From positions 1 to 34,226 of IMG/VR virus record IMGVR_UViG_3300045955_000038: a stretch of 34,226 bases of DNA. The stretch is one strand, 5' to 3'. The notes below the pieces were generated by a model, which saw only the letters and a list, made by a program, of their open reading frames with translations, was not told where the DNA came from and ran no database searches. A program made the translations under genes and the position numbers. Shown here piece by piece: positions 23,204 to 31,092 of this stretch (its first letter is position 1; each line of letters starts with the position of its first letter). This DNA comes from a virus.

Positions 23204-23791
23204 ATGGCGGACCGAAACTACGGCGATATCGTGGCCGATGCGACGGGCGTAAGCGAGGTCATCCTGCTCCGCAGTAGCGTCGACAATTCGCGGATGACCG
23301 GCGTCGCGCACACCGCCGTGACCGCCAAGTATTTCCGGCAGGGCGCGGGCGCGGCGGTCCCGATCACCCTCGCGGCGCTCGGCTCCTCGAGCGCGGCCTG
23401 GGCCTCCGGAGGCTGGCGCGAAATTTCCTCCGTCGACATGCCGGGCTGGTACCGGATCGACATTCCGGACGGCGCGTGGGTGGCGGGCGCGGATTGGGTG
23501 GCGCTCCAGCTCTCGCTCGCCGGGAGCTTCGGCTTCGATATCCCCTACCGCATCCAGTCGGCGGCGCTCATCCCCGATCAGATCTTCAAGCGGGACATGA
23601 GCCTGGTCGAAGCCGTCAGCTCGGCGGCGGGGCGCTCGTTGCTCAACGCGATCCGGCTGCTCCGCAATCGATGGAGCACGACGCCGACCGCGATCACGGT
23701 CTACAAGGAAGACGACTCGACGCCCGCCTGGACCGGCGCGCTGTCCACCGCCGTGGGCGCGGCCCAGATCACGTCCGTTGACCCGGCTTAG
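23204..23791 (+). CDS. putative fibre-associated / baseplate protein
   Basis: A 195-residue protein with a strong GGGGAGG site before ATG 23204. The first ~110 residues are beta-rich and contain GVAHTAVTAKYFRQGAG, WREISSVDMPGWYRIDIPDGAW and GADWVALQLS, a repeat-type domain found in phage distal-tail proteins that also resembles the start of the fibre at 27901. The C-terminal ~70 residues are helical then short beta (RSLLNAIRLLRNRW, TAITVYKEDDSTPAW), a common end of these proteins. It probably attaches or decorates a fibre. The stop overlaps the lipoprotein gene. Confidence 0.65.
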   Translation: MADRNYGDIVADATGVSEVILLRSSVDNSRMTGVAHTAVTAKYFRQGAGAAVPITLAALGSSSAAWASGGWREISSVDMPGWYRIDIPDGAWVAGADWVALQLSLAGSFGFDIPYRIQSAALIPDQIFKRDMSLVEAVSSAAGRSLLNAIRLLRNRWSTTPTAITVYKEDDSTPAWTGALSTAVGAAQITSVDPA

Positions 23792-24755
23792 CCCGCTCGT
23801 CCTCGTCGCGCTGCTCGCGCTGCTCGCGGGCTGCGCGACGGTCACGCTGGAGGAGGGACGTCCGCCGCGGGTCGTCACCCAATGGTGGCCGCCCTACTAT
23901 CCGCCCGTCCCGAACTATCCGCTGACCGTCACGAAGACGGGCACCGGGACCGGCACCGTCACGGCCCCGCCCGCGATCAACTGCGGCTCGACCTGTACGA
24001 GCGGCTACGCCTCGGGCAACGTCGTGACGCTGACGGCGACGGAGAGCGGCGGGTCGAGCTTCAGCGGATGGTCCGGCGCCTGCTCCGGGACCGCCCACAA
24101 CTGCAACGTCACGATGAGCGGCGCGCAGGCCGTCACGGCGAGCTTCGCCCTCGGCGGTGACACGCTCCCGCCCCCCGCGCCCACCGGGCTCAGTCTCGGC
24201 GCGCCGACCGCCAATCCGTCGAACGCGACGTTCGCGACGTCCTGGTCCATCTCGCTGGACCCGCCCTCGAACACCGCCGTCCCGACCTACACCTGGACGG
24301 CATCGTTCAACGACACAACCGGGAGCTCGAGCGGCAGCGTCGGCACGAATGCCCTGACGCTCACGATGCCCTATCACGCGACCGGCGCGGCAACGGCGGG
24401 ATCGTTCTGCGTGCGCGCGGTGGACGCCGCCACGAACGTTAGCGTCGGCCAGACCTGTAGCGGCTTCACGGTCCCGGCGTCCCCGGCTGGCATCACGGCC
24501 AACTGGACGCCGCCGACCCAGAACACCGACAACTCGACGTTGGTCGATCTGACGAGCTACCGCGTCTATTGGGGCGCGAGCGGGAGTACGCCCTGCCCCG
24601 GCAGTCAATTCTCGAGCGTCGCGGCCCCGGCCTCGTCGTATCGCATCCCGCAGCTTCTCAACGGCCAGAACTACGCCGTGATGGTCACGGCACTCAACGC
24701 GACCGGCACCGAAAGCGCGTGCTCGTCGTCGGCCACGGGAGCGGCGCACCCATGA
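23778..24755 (+). CDS. predicted lipoprotein with InlB-type repeat and Fn3-like domains
   Basis: A 325-residue protein starting at TTG 23778. The N-terminus LSPLVLVALLALLAGCATV is a classic lipoprotein signal with the lipobox LLAGC, so it would be exported and lipid-anchored. Residues ~50-125 form a divergent InlB/'Bacterial repeat' domain (LTVTKTGTGTGTVTAPPAIN, with a disulfide-like CGSTC and CSGTAHNC). Two Fn3-like domains follow (PPAPTGLSLGAP... and ITANWTPPTQNTDNS...SYRVYWG). Overlaps on both sides join it to the tail-fibre operon. A signal-bearing protein here is odd: it could be a late-expressed surface protein of the infected cell, or a virion protein. Confidence 0.75.
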   Translation: MTRLSPLVLVALLALLAGCATVTLEEGRPPRVVTQWWPPYYPPVPNYPLTVTKTGTGTGTVTAPPAINCGSTCTSGYASGNVVTLTATESGGSSFSGWSGACSGTAHNCNVTMSGAQAVTASFALGGDTLPPPAPTGLSLGAPTANPSNATFATSWSISLDPPSNTAVPTYTWTASFNDTTGSSSGSVGTNALTLTMPYHATGAATAGSFCVRAVDAATNVSVGQTCSGFTVPASPAGITANWTPPTQNTDNSTLVDLTSYRVYWGASGSTPCPGSQFSSVAAPASSYRIPQLLNGQNYAVMVTALNATGTESACSSSATGAAHP

Positions 24756-26833
24756 AAAACCGGATCATTCTAATCCTGCTCGTGCTGACGGTCGCGGCCT
24801 GCATCCGGATCGAGGTCCGCGCGCCGGAGCCGCGCGCTGGCAACACCTACTACGTCAGTCCCGCGCCGACCGGGAACGATTCGCGGGCCTGCAATACCGT
24901 CACGTCATCGAATCGCCGCGCGACCATCGCGGGCGGCATTACGTGTCTGACCGGCGGCGACACGCTCGTCATCGGGGCCGGGATCTACAACGAGGCGATC
25001 GAACCTGACACGATCCCGAGCGGGAGTGGGCCGGGCGGGGAAGCACGTGAAGCGGCATGGCCTGGTGCGACTGTCATCCGGGCCGAGACGCCATGCACCA
25101 ACGTCGGCGCGTCAGCAGGCTCCTATACCATCCCGACGTGCTCGACCGTCCTCCGTCCGGCTCCCGGGAAGTGCAGTCTGAATGGTAGTCATGCCGTCGT
25201 CGAGTACATGCGGTTTGCCACACGCAACTACATCATCTTTCAGGGCTTTGAAGCTGATGCTGGCTCGTATTGTCAAATGGGCTTCGCGATGGGGACCGGC
25301 CAGAGCGGCGTTACCTCGGCCCATCATATCCGCCTTCAACATGTCTACGTTCACGACGGGTTTGCTGCTGATGGTGGCACAGGTCTTATCGGTCCCGTCC
25401 AGTCAGGTCCCTCCGGGGCCCCTGGTGGGCCGGCAACCTATATCGAAGTGCTCGATAGCACTATTCGGAATTTCGATATGGCCGGGAACTTTCCGATCCA
25501 TGGCGGCAACCACTGTCTCTACTTCAACGGGAGCGGCACCATCCGCCGCAACATCATCGCGAATTGTTCTCCCGTTGCACACAACGGTCAGGGGATCGGT
25601 ACTCATAGCACGAACGGGTTTCCCACCACGGTAGATGTCAGCGGGAACGATGTCTGGGGAACTGGGTTCTCAGCCATCGAGGCGGCTGAAGCGACGGGGA
25701 TGCTCATCTATAACAACGTCGTCCATGATCTGGGTAGTACCAATGGGAACGATTGCTGGGGAGTCTGCGACGCGATCCATGTGTATACGGGAGTGAACAC
25801 CTTTATTGCAAACAACACGATCTACAACATTACAAATTCGGGAAGACCAGGAATAGATACAGTCCTTCCGGCGATCGCAATGATCGGCGGTTCGAGCGGC
25901 ACCACCGTCCAGAACAACATCATTTATGGCGGCACCAACAACACCATCAGCGCGAGCGATGGCGGGACGATCAGCAACAACCGCTGCGACAGCGGCTGTA
26001 CGACCGCCGCGAACCCGCAGTTCACCAACGCGGCGGGCGGCAATTTCCACCTGACCGCCTCGTCGCCGACCACGATTACGCAGGGGGGCGTCCCGCTCGC
26101 GTCGAGCTTCACGACCGATAAGGATGGCGTCGCGTGGGGCTCGACGTGGGGGATGGGGGCCTACAAGTACGTCGTGTCGGGGCTGTCTTTCCCGACCGTC
26201 AGCGACTTCCCGTCTGTCGCGTGCTGCCTCGATAACTTCAATCGCGCCAACGGGGCCCTCGGCGCGAATTGGGCAAATGCCCTGAGTCCGCCGTTCACCA
26301 TCGTAAGCTCGCGCGCCGTCGCGCCATCGGGCTACAGCCGGATGCTATGGAGCGCCGCGACGTTCGGCGGCTATCACGAAGCCTACGCGGAATTTCCGAC
26401 CCCGCCGAATACGGCGGACGTGCTGCTGATTTTCGCGGGCAAGGAGTCCGGCAACAACAATCAATGGCGGCTCTACGCCTATAACTACTACGGCCCGACC
26501 TGGCAGATCGATGTGCAGAGCGCCGATGCGGTCGGCGCGTTAACCCAACGAGTCGCGCTCGTCGATCTCGGCGTCGCGACCCTGCCGAACAATACGAGTT
26601 GGGGCGTCCGCGTGAGCGCCGGGCCGACGCTCACGGTCTACTGGAAATACACGGATGGGCTGTGGTACCGCATCTCGCAAACCACGCAGGCGACGCTTCC
26701 GACTGGTCCGGTATGGATCGGAATCAGCGGCATCGCTCCGACGACCGTGGAAAACTTCGGCGGCGGCACCTGTTGCTCGGCGACGCCGAAGTCGCCGACC
26801 GGGCTCAATCTGACCTGGCTCTGGCGGCGCTGA
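24752..26833 (+). CDS. predicted lipoprotein with right-handed beta-helix and C-terminal beta domain
   Basis: A 693-residue protein from ATG 24752 with KNRIILILLVLTVAAC, a signal peptide with lipobox TVAAC. Residues ~30-430 are parallel beta-helix sequence of the pectate-lyase type: TYYVSPAPTGNDS at the start, IAGGITCLTGGDTLVIGAG, then repeated strands with IFQGFEA, IRNFDMAGNF, IIANCSPVAHNGQGI, YNNVVHDLG and IANNTIYNIT. A second beta-sandwich-like domain (DNFNRANGALGANW onward, about 490-680) resembles concanavalin-like folds. This architecture is typical of polysaccharide-binding or -cleaving spikes, but catalytic residues cannot be assigned. The middle (about 25100-25950) is visibly richer in A/T than its neighbours, suggesting separate ancestry. 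Confidence 0.75.
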   Translation: MKNRIILILLVLTVAACIRIEVRAPEPRAGNTYYVSPAPTGNDSRACNTVTSSNRRATIAGGITCLTGGDTLVIGAGIYNEAIEPDTIPSGSGPGGEAREAAWPGATVIRAETPCTNVGASAGSYTIPTCSTVLRPAPGKCSLNGSHAVVEYMRFATRNYIIFQGFEADAGSYCQMGFAMGTGQSGVTSAHHIRLQHVYVHDGFAADGGTGLIGPVQSGPSGAPGGPATYIEVLDSTIRNFDMAGNFPIHGGNHCLYFNGSGTIRRNIIANCSPVAHNGQGIGTHSTNGFPTTVDVSGNDVWGTGFSAIEAAEATGMLIYNNVVHDLGSTNGNDCWGVCDAIHVYTGVNTFIANNTIYNITNSGRPGIDTVLPAIAMIGGSSGTTVQNNIIYGGTNNTISASDGGTISNNRCDSGCTTAANPQFTNAAGGNFHLTASSPTTITQGGVPLASSFTTDKDGVAWGSTWGMGAYKYVVSGLSFPTVSDFPSVACCLDNFNRANGALGANWANALSPPFTIVSSRAVAPSGYSRMLWSAATFGGYHEAYAEFPTPPNTADVLLIFAGKESGNNNQWRLYAYNYYGPTWQIDVQSADAVGALTQRVALVDLGVATLPNNTSWGVRVSAGPTLTVYWKYTDGLWYRISQTTQATLPTGPVWIGISGIAPTTVENFGGGTCCSATPKSPTGLNLTWLWRR

Positions 26834-27195
26834 TGGCGAAGGGCTCCGCGACGATCCCCGAAGCGAGCTACGGTCCCGGGACGACGATCCTCGGCCCCGC
26901 CAACGTCGCCGGGAATCTCTCGGAGGCGAGCGTTGCCTTCGATGTCCGGCAGCACACCGATCCCGAGGTGCTGTTCGACTTCACGGTCGAAATCTCAATC
27001 AGCAACGGCCCCTGGCAGGGCATGGGCGGCTTCACGCGGCCGGGCGGACCGATCACCAGCGGCCCCGATGGCATCCCCGACGAGACGATGGGCTGCGTCG
27101 TCCGGCATCCGCCCGGGGGCGGTCGTCGCATTCGCGGGGTGATGACCGTCACCGGGGGCGCCGTCGTGACATCCGGGACGATTGAATGGCAATAG
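26833..27195 (+). CDS. small beta-rich protein of the fibre cassette, unknown
   Basis: A 120-residue protein starting at ATG 26833 in a TGATG overlap. It reads as a single beta-sandwich-like domain with little helix (IPEASYGPGTTILGPANVAG, VLFDFTVEISISNGPW, RRIRGVMTVTGGAVVTSG). No signal peptide, membrane segment or motif. Position suggests a small tail or fibre component. Family not recognised. Confidence 0.6.
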   Translation: MAKGSATIPEASYGPGTTILGPANVAGNLSEASVAFDVRQHTDPEVLFDFTVEISISNGPWQGMGGFTRPGGPITSGPDGIPDETMGCVVRHPPGGGRRIRGVMTVTGGAVVTSGTIEWQ

Positions 27196-27896
27196 CCGAA
27201 CGCGCGAGCCAACGCGCGACGAACTCGACGCCGAGCGGGGCGGCGACGTGCGACATCACCCTGCCGCTGAGCGTCACGGCGGGCGACCTGATTACCGTCA
27301 AGGGTGGCGTCTGGCAGACCTCCCTCCCGACGATCAGCGTCGCGCGGCAGTCCGGCGCGACGATTGGAGCGGTCACGGTCAAGCAAGGCTCGTCCGGTGC
27401 GTTCTACGCGAGCGGCTATGGCGTCCCGTTCCTGGCGTACGCCGTCGCGTCGGGCTCCGGCACGCTGACCCTGCGCGTTTCGACGAACGTCGGGTCCGGC
27501 AACTATTACAACATCTGTTGCGATGCGTTTTCCGGGAACGCCATCACGCTGGACGTCGATGGTGGAGAATCCACCGGCGCGGCCGGAACCGATCCGCTCG
27601 ACAGCATTACGACGCTGACGAGCGGGGCCTTGCTAATAAGCGCCGTCATCGCGGGCGGCTATGCGGACGGATGGGGCGTGGGATCGGGCTACACGAAGAT
27701 CGCGGATGATATCGCCTCGACCGTCCAGGCATACGCGGCGGCGTTTAAAATCGCCGGAGCGCCCGGGGCCTACACCGTCGATTGGGACCTGGTCGACAAT
27801 ACGCGCGCCTGGTCGATGGTGTCGGTGGCGCTCAAGGAAACGACCGCCGCGACCATCGTCCGCCAGGCGATGCACGCGCGCCGAATGAGGAGCTAA
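27186..27896 (+). CDS. beta-rich tail-associated protein
   Basis: A 236-residue protein from ATG 27186, overlapping the previous stop. The composition is Gly, Ser, Thr and Ala with alternating hydrophobic residues, as in fibre or adhesin domains: DITLPLSVTAGDLITVKGG, GALLISAVIAGGY and WSMVSVALKETTAA. Similar sequences occur as single-domain surface-exposed phage proteins. The basic last residues (RQAMHARRMRS) are notable. No enzymatic motif visible; the role is inferred. Confidence 0.6.
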   Translation: MAIAERASQRATNSTPSGAATCDITLPLSVTAGDLITVKGGVWQTSLPTISVARQSGATIGAVTVKQGSSGAFYASGYGVPFLAYAVASGSGTLTLRVSTNVGSGNYYNICCDAFSGNAITLDVDGGESTGAAGTDPLDSITTLTSGALLISAVIAGGYADGWGVGSGYTKIADDIASTVQAYAAAFKIAGAPGAYTVDWDLVDNTRAWSMVSVALKETTAATIVRQAMHARRMRS

Positions 27897-27900
27897 CCGC

Positions 27901-29076
27901 ATGCTCTGGCTCAAACAGTCGACCGCCGTGACGCTCTCGATTGGCCCGTTCGTCTCCTCATCGGACGGCTTCACCGCGCAGACCGGGCTCGCGCTGGTCC
28001 AATCCTCGATCCGACTCAGCAAGAACGGCGCGGCCTACGCGCAGAAGGGCGACTCGACCGCGCCCGCGCACCAGGAGAACGGCTACTACTCGTGCGTGCT
28101 CAACACGACAGACACCGGCACGCTCGGCGTCCTGCGCCTGGCGGTCAACTTCACGGGCGCGCTGCCGGTCTGGCTCGATTGCATGGTCGTCACGGCGAAT
28201 ATCTGGGACTCGCACTTTGGCGCGGGCGCGCTCAGCGTCACGGCGAGCGCCATCGCCGCCAACGCGATCACCGCGAGCGCGATCCAAGCCGACGCCATCA
28301 CGGCGGCGAAGATTGCGGACGGCGCGATTGACGCGGCAACCTTCGCGGCGGGCGCGATCAATGCCGCCGCCATCGCGACCGACGCCATCACCGCGGCCAA
28401 GGTCGCGGACGGGACCATCGACGCCAACACCTTCGCGGCCAGCGCGATCACGGCGACGGCCATCGCCGCGAACGCCATCACCGCCGCGAAGATCGCCACC
28501 GATGCCATCGGCGCGGCGCAGCTCGCCGCCGACGCGGGCGCGGAGATTGCCGACGCGGTGTGGGATGAGGCGACCAGCGGCCATGCGATCGCCGGGAGTA
28601 CTGGCAAGCTGGTGAGCGATATCAAGACCGAGACCGCGAGCCTCCAAGCCGATACGGACAATCTCCAGACGCGACTCCCGACCGCGCTCGTCTCGGGCCG
28701 GATCGACGCGAGCGTCGGCGCGATGGGGGCCGATGTCGTGACGGCGGCCGCCATCGCCAACGGAGCCATCGATGCGGCGACCTTCGCGGCGGGCGCGATT
28801 GACAGCACAGCCATCGCGACCGACGCGATCAGCTCGGCGCAACTGTCGGCCAGCTCCGTCACCGAAATCGCGGCGGCGATCAAGGCCCTGGTCGTCGAGA
28901 CGGCGGGGAACTATACGCTCGGGCAGGTGCTGAGCCTCGCGCTGGCGGTCCTGGCGGGACGCTCGTCGGCGAGCGCCGGGACCTATTCGACGCCGGACGG
29001 CTCGGCCACGCGCGTGGCGGCGACCGTCGACGCCAGCGGCAACCGGACGTCGATGACCCTGACGCCGAGCGCATGA
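27901..29076 (+). CDS. tail fibre protein with five-residue (pentad) repeats
   Basis: A 391-residue fibre protein from ATG 27901. Residues 1-110 are a beta-rich head (LSIGPFVSSSDGFTAQTGLA, GYYSCVLNTTDTGTLGVLRL). From about residue 113 to 215 the sequence is a regular five-residue repeat, for example NAITA-SAIQA-DAITA-AKIAD-GAIDA, with Ile, Phe, Val or Leu at position 3; a shorter block recurs at about 280-320. Such repeats occur in phage fibre shafts. DAVWDEATSGHAIAGSTG links the blocks, and ATVDASGNRTSMTLTP closes the chain, as in related fibres. The stop overlaps the next gene (ATGA). Confidence 0.78.
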   Translation: MLWLKQSTAVTLSIGPFVSSSDGFTAQTGLALVQSSIRLSKNGAAYAQKGDSTAPAHQENGYYSCVLNTTDTGTLGVLRLAVNFTGALPVWLDCMVVTANIWDSHFGAGALSVTASAIAANAITASAIQADAITAAKIADGAIDAATFAAGAINAAAIATDAITAAKVADGTIDANTFAASAITATAIAANAITAAKIATDAIGAAQLAADAGAEIADAVWDEATSGHAIAGSTGKLVSDIKTETASLQADTDNLQTRLPTALVSGRIDASVGAMGADVVTAAAIANGAIDAATFAAGAIDSTAIATDAISSAQLSASSVTEIAAAIKALVVETAGNYTLGQVLSLALAVLAGRSSASAGTYSTPDGSATRVAATVDASGNRTSMTLTPSA

Positions 29077-29297
29077 TCCCGCTGGTGTTCTGCGCCGCCG
29101 CGCCAGGGACGACGCTGCCGAGCGTGTTCGCGTATTGGCTCGGCGGCGCAGGCAACGCGGTCGCCTCAGTCCTGCTCCTGACGGGCTGCCATCTTCAGGT
29201 CCACCGCGAAACCACCATCAACGCACCGATCATGTATTGCGGCAACCCGGACGACGAGACGACCTGTCGGCAGGAGATCCCCCCGCAAGCGCCGTAG
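29073..29297 (+). CDS. small predicted lipoprotein
   Basis: A 74-residue protein from ATG 29073, coupled to the fibre gene by an ATGA overlap. A hydrophobic stretch (AVASVLLLTGC) ends in an LLTGC lipobox, about 39 residues from the start. The mature ~36-residue part is short, with two Cys residues and a Pro-rich end (IPPQAP). It could be an outer-membrane spanin-like lipoprotein, but no inner partner is seen nearby, so this remains a guess. It is the last gene of the long rightward operon. Confidence 0.55.
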   Translation: MIPLVFCAAAPGTTLPSVFAYWLGGAGNAVASVLLLTGCHLQVHRETTINAPIMYCGNPDDETTCRQEIPPQAP

Positions 29298-29307
29298 AAA
29301 TAAAAAA

Positions 29308-29334
29308 GGGCGGGGGCCGACCACGCCCCCGCCC
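29308..29334 (-). terminator. strong intrinsic terminator for the leftward unit
   Basis: A perfect 10-bp stem (GGGCGGGGGC at 29308-29317 with GCCCCCGCCC at 29325-29334) with a 7-base loop. On the - strand it is followed by TTTTTTATTT, giving a textbook intrinsic terminator for the genes at 29353-30291. The rightward operon stops just before it; on the + strand there is no T run, but the hairpin may also slow polymerase. Confidence 0.9.
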
Positions 29335-29352
29335 GGGTGATGCCGGGGGTGG

Positions 29353-29472
29353 CTACTTCATCGACCGCGCCTCACGATCCCGTCGTATCCTCCGGAGTCC
29401 CCACGGAATCGCCCACGCGGCATACCCGATCAGCGCCACACCCAAGGTCAGCAGTCCGATGTTTTCCCACAT
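29353..29472 (-). CDS. 39-residue single-pass membrane protein
   Basis: A short gene on the - strand. ATG at 29472-29470 is preceded by GGGAGGA about 10 bases upstream, directly after the stop of the Tat-signal gene, and TAG lies at 29355-29353. The product has one hydrophobic segment (IGLLTLGVALIGYAAWAIPW) followed by a strongly basic tail (RRIRRDREARS), as in small inner-membrane proteins with cytoplasmic C-termini. It ends just before the terminator. Function unknown; it may partner the upstream protein, and a holin-like role cannot be excluded. Confidence 0.65.
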   Translation of the reverse strand: MWENIGLLTLGVALIGYAAWAIPWGLRRIRRDREARSMK

Positions 29473-29487
29473 GGTGGTGAGTCCTCC

Positions 29488-30291
29488 CTATGGGGCGTCG
29501 ATGATGATATCGGCCGACCCGTCTGGTACCGCCACCGGCCGCAGCCCGACGTAGTTCGTCCCGACCTCGGCCGTGTTCATGCGCTGGACGACGATGTAGA
29601 TCAGCCCGAGTCCGACCGCGAGCGCCGCGACACCTGACAACACGACGTAGAACCCGACGCTCAACCCGGCGATCGTGGCAATCAGCCCGCCCCCGCGCAT
29701 ACCCTCCCCGATGAAGCTCCACGTCCCCTTGTTGGTCATCAGATACGCGCCCGCCTCGATCGCGCCAGCCGCGGCTTCCAGGACGCCGATCGTCGCGATC
29801 ACCTGCGTCGAATTGAGCCCGCGCCACTCCAGCTCCGTCGCGAGCCGCGAGGCATCCGGCCCGAACTGGAGGAGCCACGCGTCGTAGAGCGCGGTCCAGC
29901 GCGCGGCGATCTCGTCGCGCTGGCGCTGCTGCTCGGCCTGGAGCGCCGCGAGCGCGCGCTGCCGCAGGACCGCCTGGTAGATCCGACCGCCGTACCCGTT
30001 CGTGTACGAGTTGTAGTTGAGGTTAAAGCCCGTGCCGATGTCACCACCTTCGAGCACGCCGCCCGACCCGGCGTAGACCGTGATCGGCGGCAGGATGTAG
30101 CTCGGGACACCGTCCACGTCCTGGGCGCCCGCGACCGACAGCCCCAGGCGCGGGAGCCACAACCCGGACGACGTCCGCGTGACCTTCGCCTCGAGCGGCA
30201 GGCCCACGACACCGAGCCCGGCCGCGCCTGCGACGGCGCCCTTCACAACGTTGGTCAACATGCTGCGGCGACTTATGCTGAGATCAGCCAT
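29488..30291 (-). CDS. Tat-signal exported protein with C-terminal membrane segments
   Basis: A 267-residue protein on the - strand; AGGAGG sits five to six bases before its ATG. The N-terminus ISRRSMLTNVVKGAVAGAAG has the twin-arginine SRRSM motif followed by a hydrophobic core, a Tat signal. The middle (about 105-165) is helical with a QRALAALQAEQQRQRDEIAA coiled-coil-like stretch, and residues ~185-235 are hydrophobic (IATIAGLSVGFYVVLSGVAA and LAVGLGLIYIVV), forming one or two membrane helices. No family recognised. It forms a two-gene unit with its own candidate promoter and terminator, opposite to the structural operon, as expected for a cargo (moron) gene expressed in lysogens. Confidence 0.75.
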   Translation of the reverse strand: MADLSISRRSMLTNVVKGAVAGAAGLGVVGLPLEAKVTRTSSGLWLPRLGLSVAGAQDVDGVPSYILPPITVYAGSGGVLEGGDIGTGFNLNYNSYTNGYGGRIYQAVLRQRALAALQAEQQRQRDEIAARWTALYDAWLLQFGPDASRLATELEWRGLNSTQVIATIGVLEAAAGAIEAGAYLMTNKGTWSFIGEGMRGGGLIATIAGLSVGFYVVLSGVAALAVGLGLIYIVVQRMNTAEVGTNYVGLRPVAVPDGSADIIIDAP

Positions 30292-30390
30292 CGAAACCCT
30301 CCTGTACAGGGTGGTAGGTGGTTAGGGCTGGGCGTCGGGGTGACCGCCCCGGCGTCCAGTCCGCCTCGTCCGTTCGCGACCTGGGGGGTA

Positions 30391-30419
30391 CCTTAAGATT
30401 TTCTGCGGGGTGATGTCAA
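30391..30419 (-). promoter_or_regulatory. candidate promoter for the Tat-protein unit
   Basis: On the - strand a perfect TTGACA (30419-30414) lies 17 bases before TTAAGG (30396-30391), a weak -10. The -35 runs into TCACCCC, so it overlaps a GGGTGAT-type half-site like those in the control region at 31817-31857. The start codon of the downstream gene is about 100 bases further on. The rest of 30292-30390 shows only the CCTGTACAGG palindrome (30301-30310) beside the ribosome site. Confidence 0.4.
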
Positions 30420-30425
30420 AAGACC

Positions 30426-30515
30426 CTACGGACAGCTCTGGTAGTGCCAGCACACCCACGCGATCGCCAGCGTCCAGATCAGGAGCGCCAGGATCGCGCG
30501 GGTGGGCCAGCTCAC
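30426..30515 (-). CDS. 29-residue membrane peptide
   Basis: A possible tiny gene on the - strand from GTG 30515 to TAG 30426. The product is one hydrophobic helix (RAILALLIWTLAIAWVCW) with a short polar end. It follows the Zn-ribbon gene by eight bases. No ribosome site is visible, so translation is uncertain; the hydrophobic pattern and the absence of alternatives in this gap are the only support. Confidence 0.35.
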   Translation of the reverse strand: MSWPTRAILALLIWTLAIAWVCWHYQSCP

Positions 30516-30523
30516 CCGGGAGG

Positions 30524-30778
30524 TTACCCGGTCGCCTGACGCGTTCTGGGCTTGGGCGCGAGCTGCTTGCGGAGCTTGTTCGCCTCGCGCACCGTGAGCA
30601 TCCGCGACTCCGCCGCGATGAAGCTGCGACGCGTCAAGGTCGCGGGCTGACAGTAGTGGCAGATGTGGATTTCGCGCTTCACCCACCCTTCGCGATGGCC
30701 CGGGGCCTGCGTCGGCCAGCCGCGATAGGTATTGCAGCGATAGTAGGTCCCGCCGCAGTTATCACACTGCCGCGCCAT
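30524..30778 (-). CDS. small zinc-ribbon protein (CxxC...CxxC), 84 residues
   Basis: Starts at ATG 30778-30776 on the - strand, overlapping the stop of the preceding gene. CDNC near residue 5 and CHYC near residue 36 make a four-cysteine zinc ribbon around a Trp/Tyr/Arg-rich loop (YRGWPTQAPGHREGW). The C-terminal half is basic and helical (MLTVREANKLRKQLAPKPR). It probably binds DNA or RNA, or a host protein. Part of the leftward early-type gene run. Confidence 0.65.
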   Translation of the reverse strand: MARQCDNCGGTYYRCNTYRGWPTQAPGHREGWVKREIHICHYCQPATLTRRSFIAAESRMLTVREANKLRKQLAPKPRTRQATG

Positions 30779-31004
30779 GTTTCGCCTTCCCATCCACGCG
30801 ACGCTTGACGTTGACGTGGCCGTTGAGGCCTTGCGCGCTGGAGAACTCCTCCCCGCACTTGCAGTGCCAGACCCGTCCGTTGCGCTCCACCGAGACGACC
30901 AAGCTGTTGCCATCGGGTAACTGGACGGAGAGGCCCGCGCCTTTGCCGAGCTTCTTCAGATCCGAATCGGAGAGCGTCACATGCACCGCGAGAGACTGTC
31001 GCAC
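30762..31004 (-). CDS. small C2H2-finger-like protein, 80 residues
   Basis: GTG start at 31004-31002 with AGGAGGGG seven bases upstream on the - strand. The N-terminal half looks like a small fold (LAVHVTLSDSDLKKLGKGAG). The C-terminal half has WHCKCGEEFSSAQGLNGHVN, resembling a C2H2 finger helix (F..S..GL..H), followed by a basic segment with a further His. The Cys-Cys spacing is shorter than in classical fingers. Function unknown; a DNA-binding role is plausible. Confidence 0.65.
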   Translation of the reverse strand: MRQSLAVHVTLSDSDLKKLGKGAGLSVQLPDGNSLVVSVERNGRVWHCKCGEEFSSAQGLNGHVNVKRRVDGKAKHGAAV

Positions 31005-31036
31005 TTTGTCCCCTCCTGTTGGGGCACCTGAAAGGG

Positions 31037-31092
31037 AATCCCGGCCAGGCCGTCAGGATCAGCTTTTCGCGCGGCCGCGCTAGACCGGGATT
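31037..31092 (-). repeat. nested inverted repeat in the gap between small genes
   Basis: The 106-base gap 31005-31110 has AATCCCGG (31037-31044) and CCGGGATT (31085-31092) as 8-bp arms around GCGCGGCCGCGC (31069-31080), a 12-bp perfect palindrome. On the - strand transcript this would fold ahead of the finger-protein gene. It has no T run, so it is more likely a structured leader, processing site or protein site than a terminator. Confidence 0.4.
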
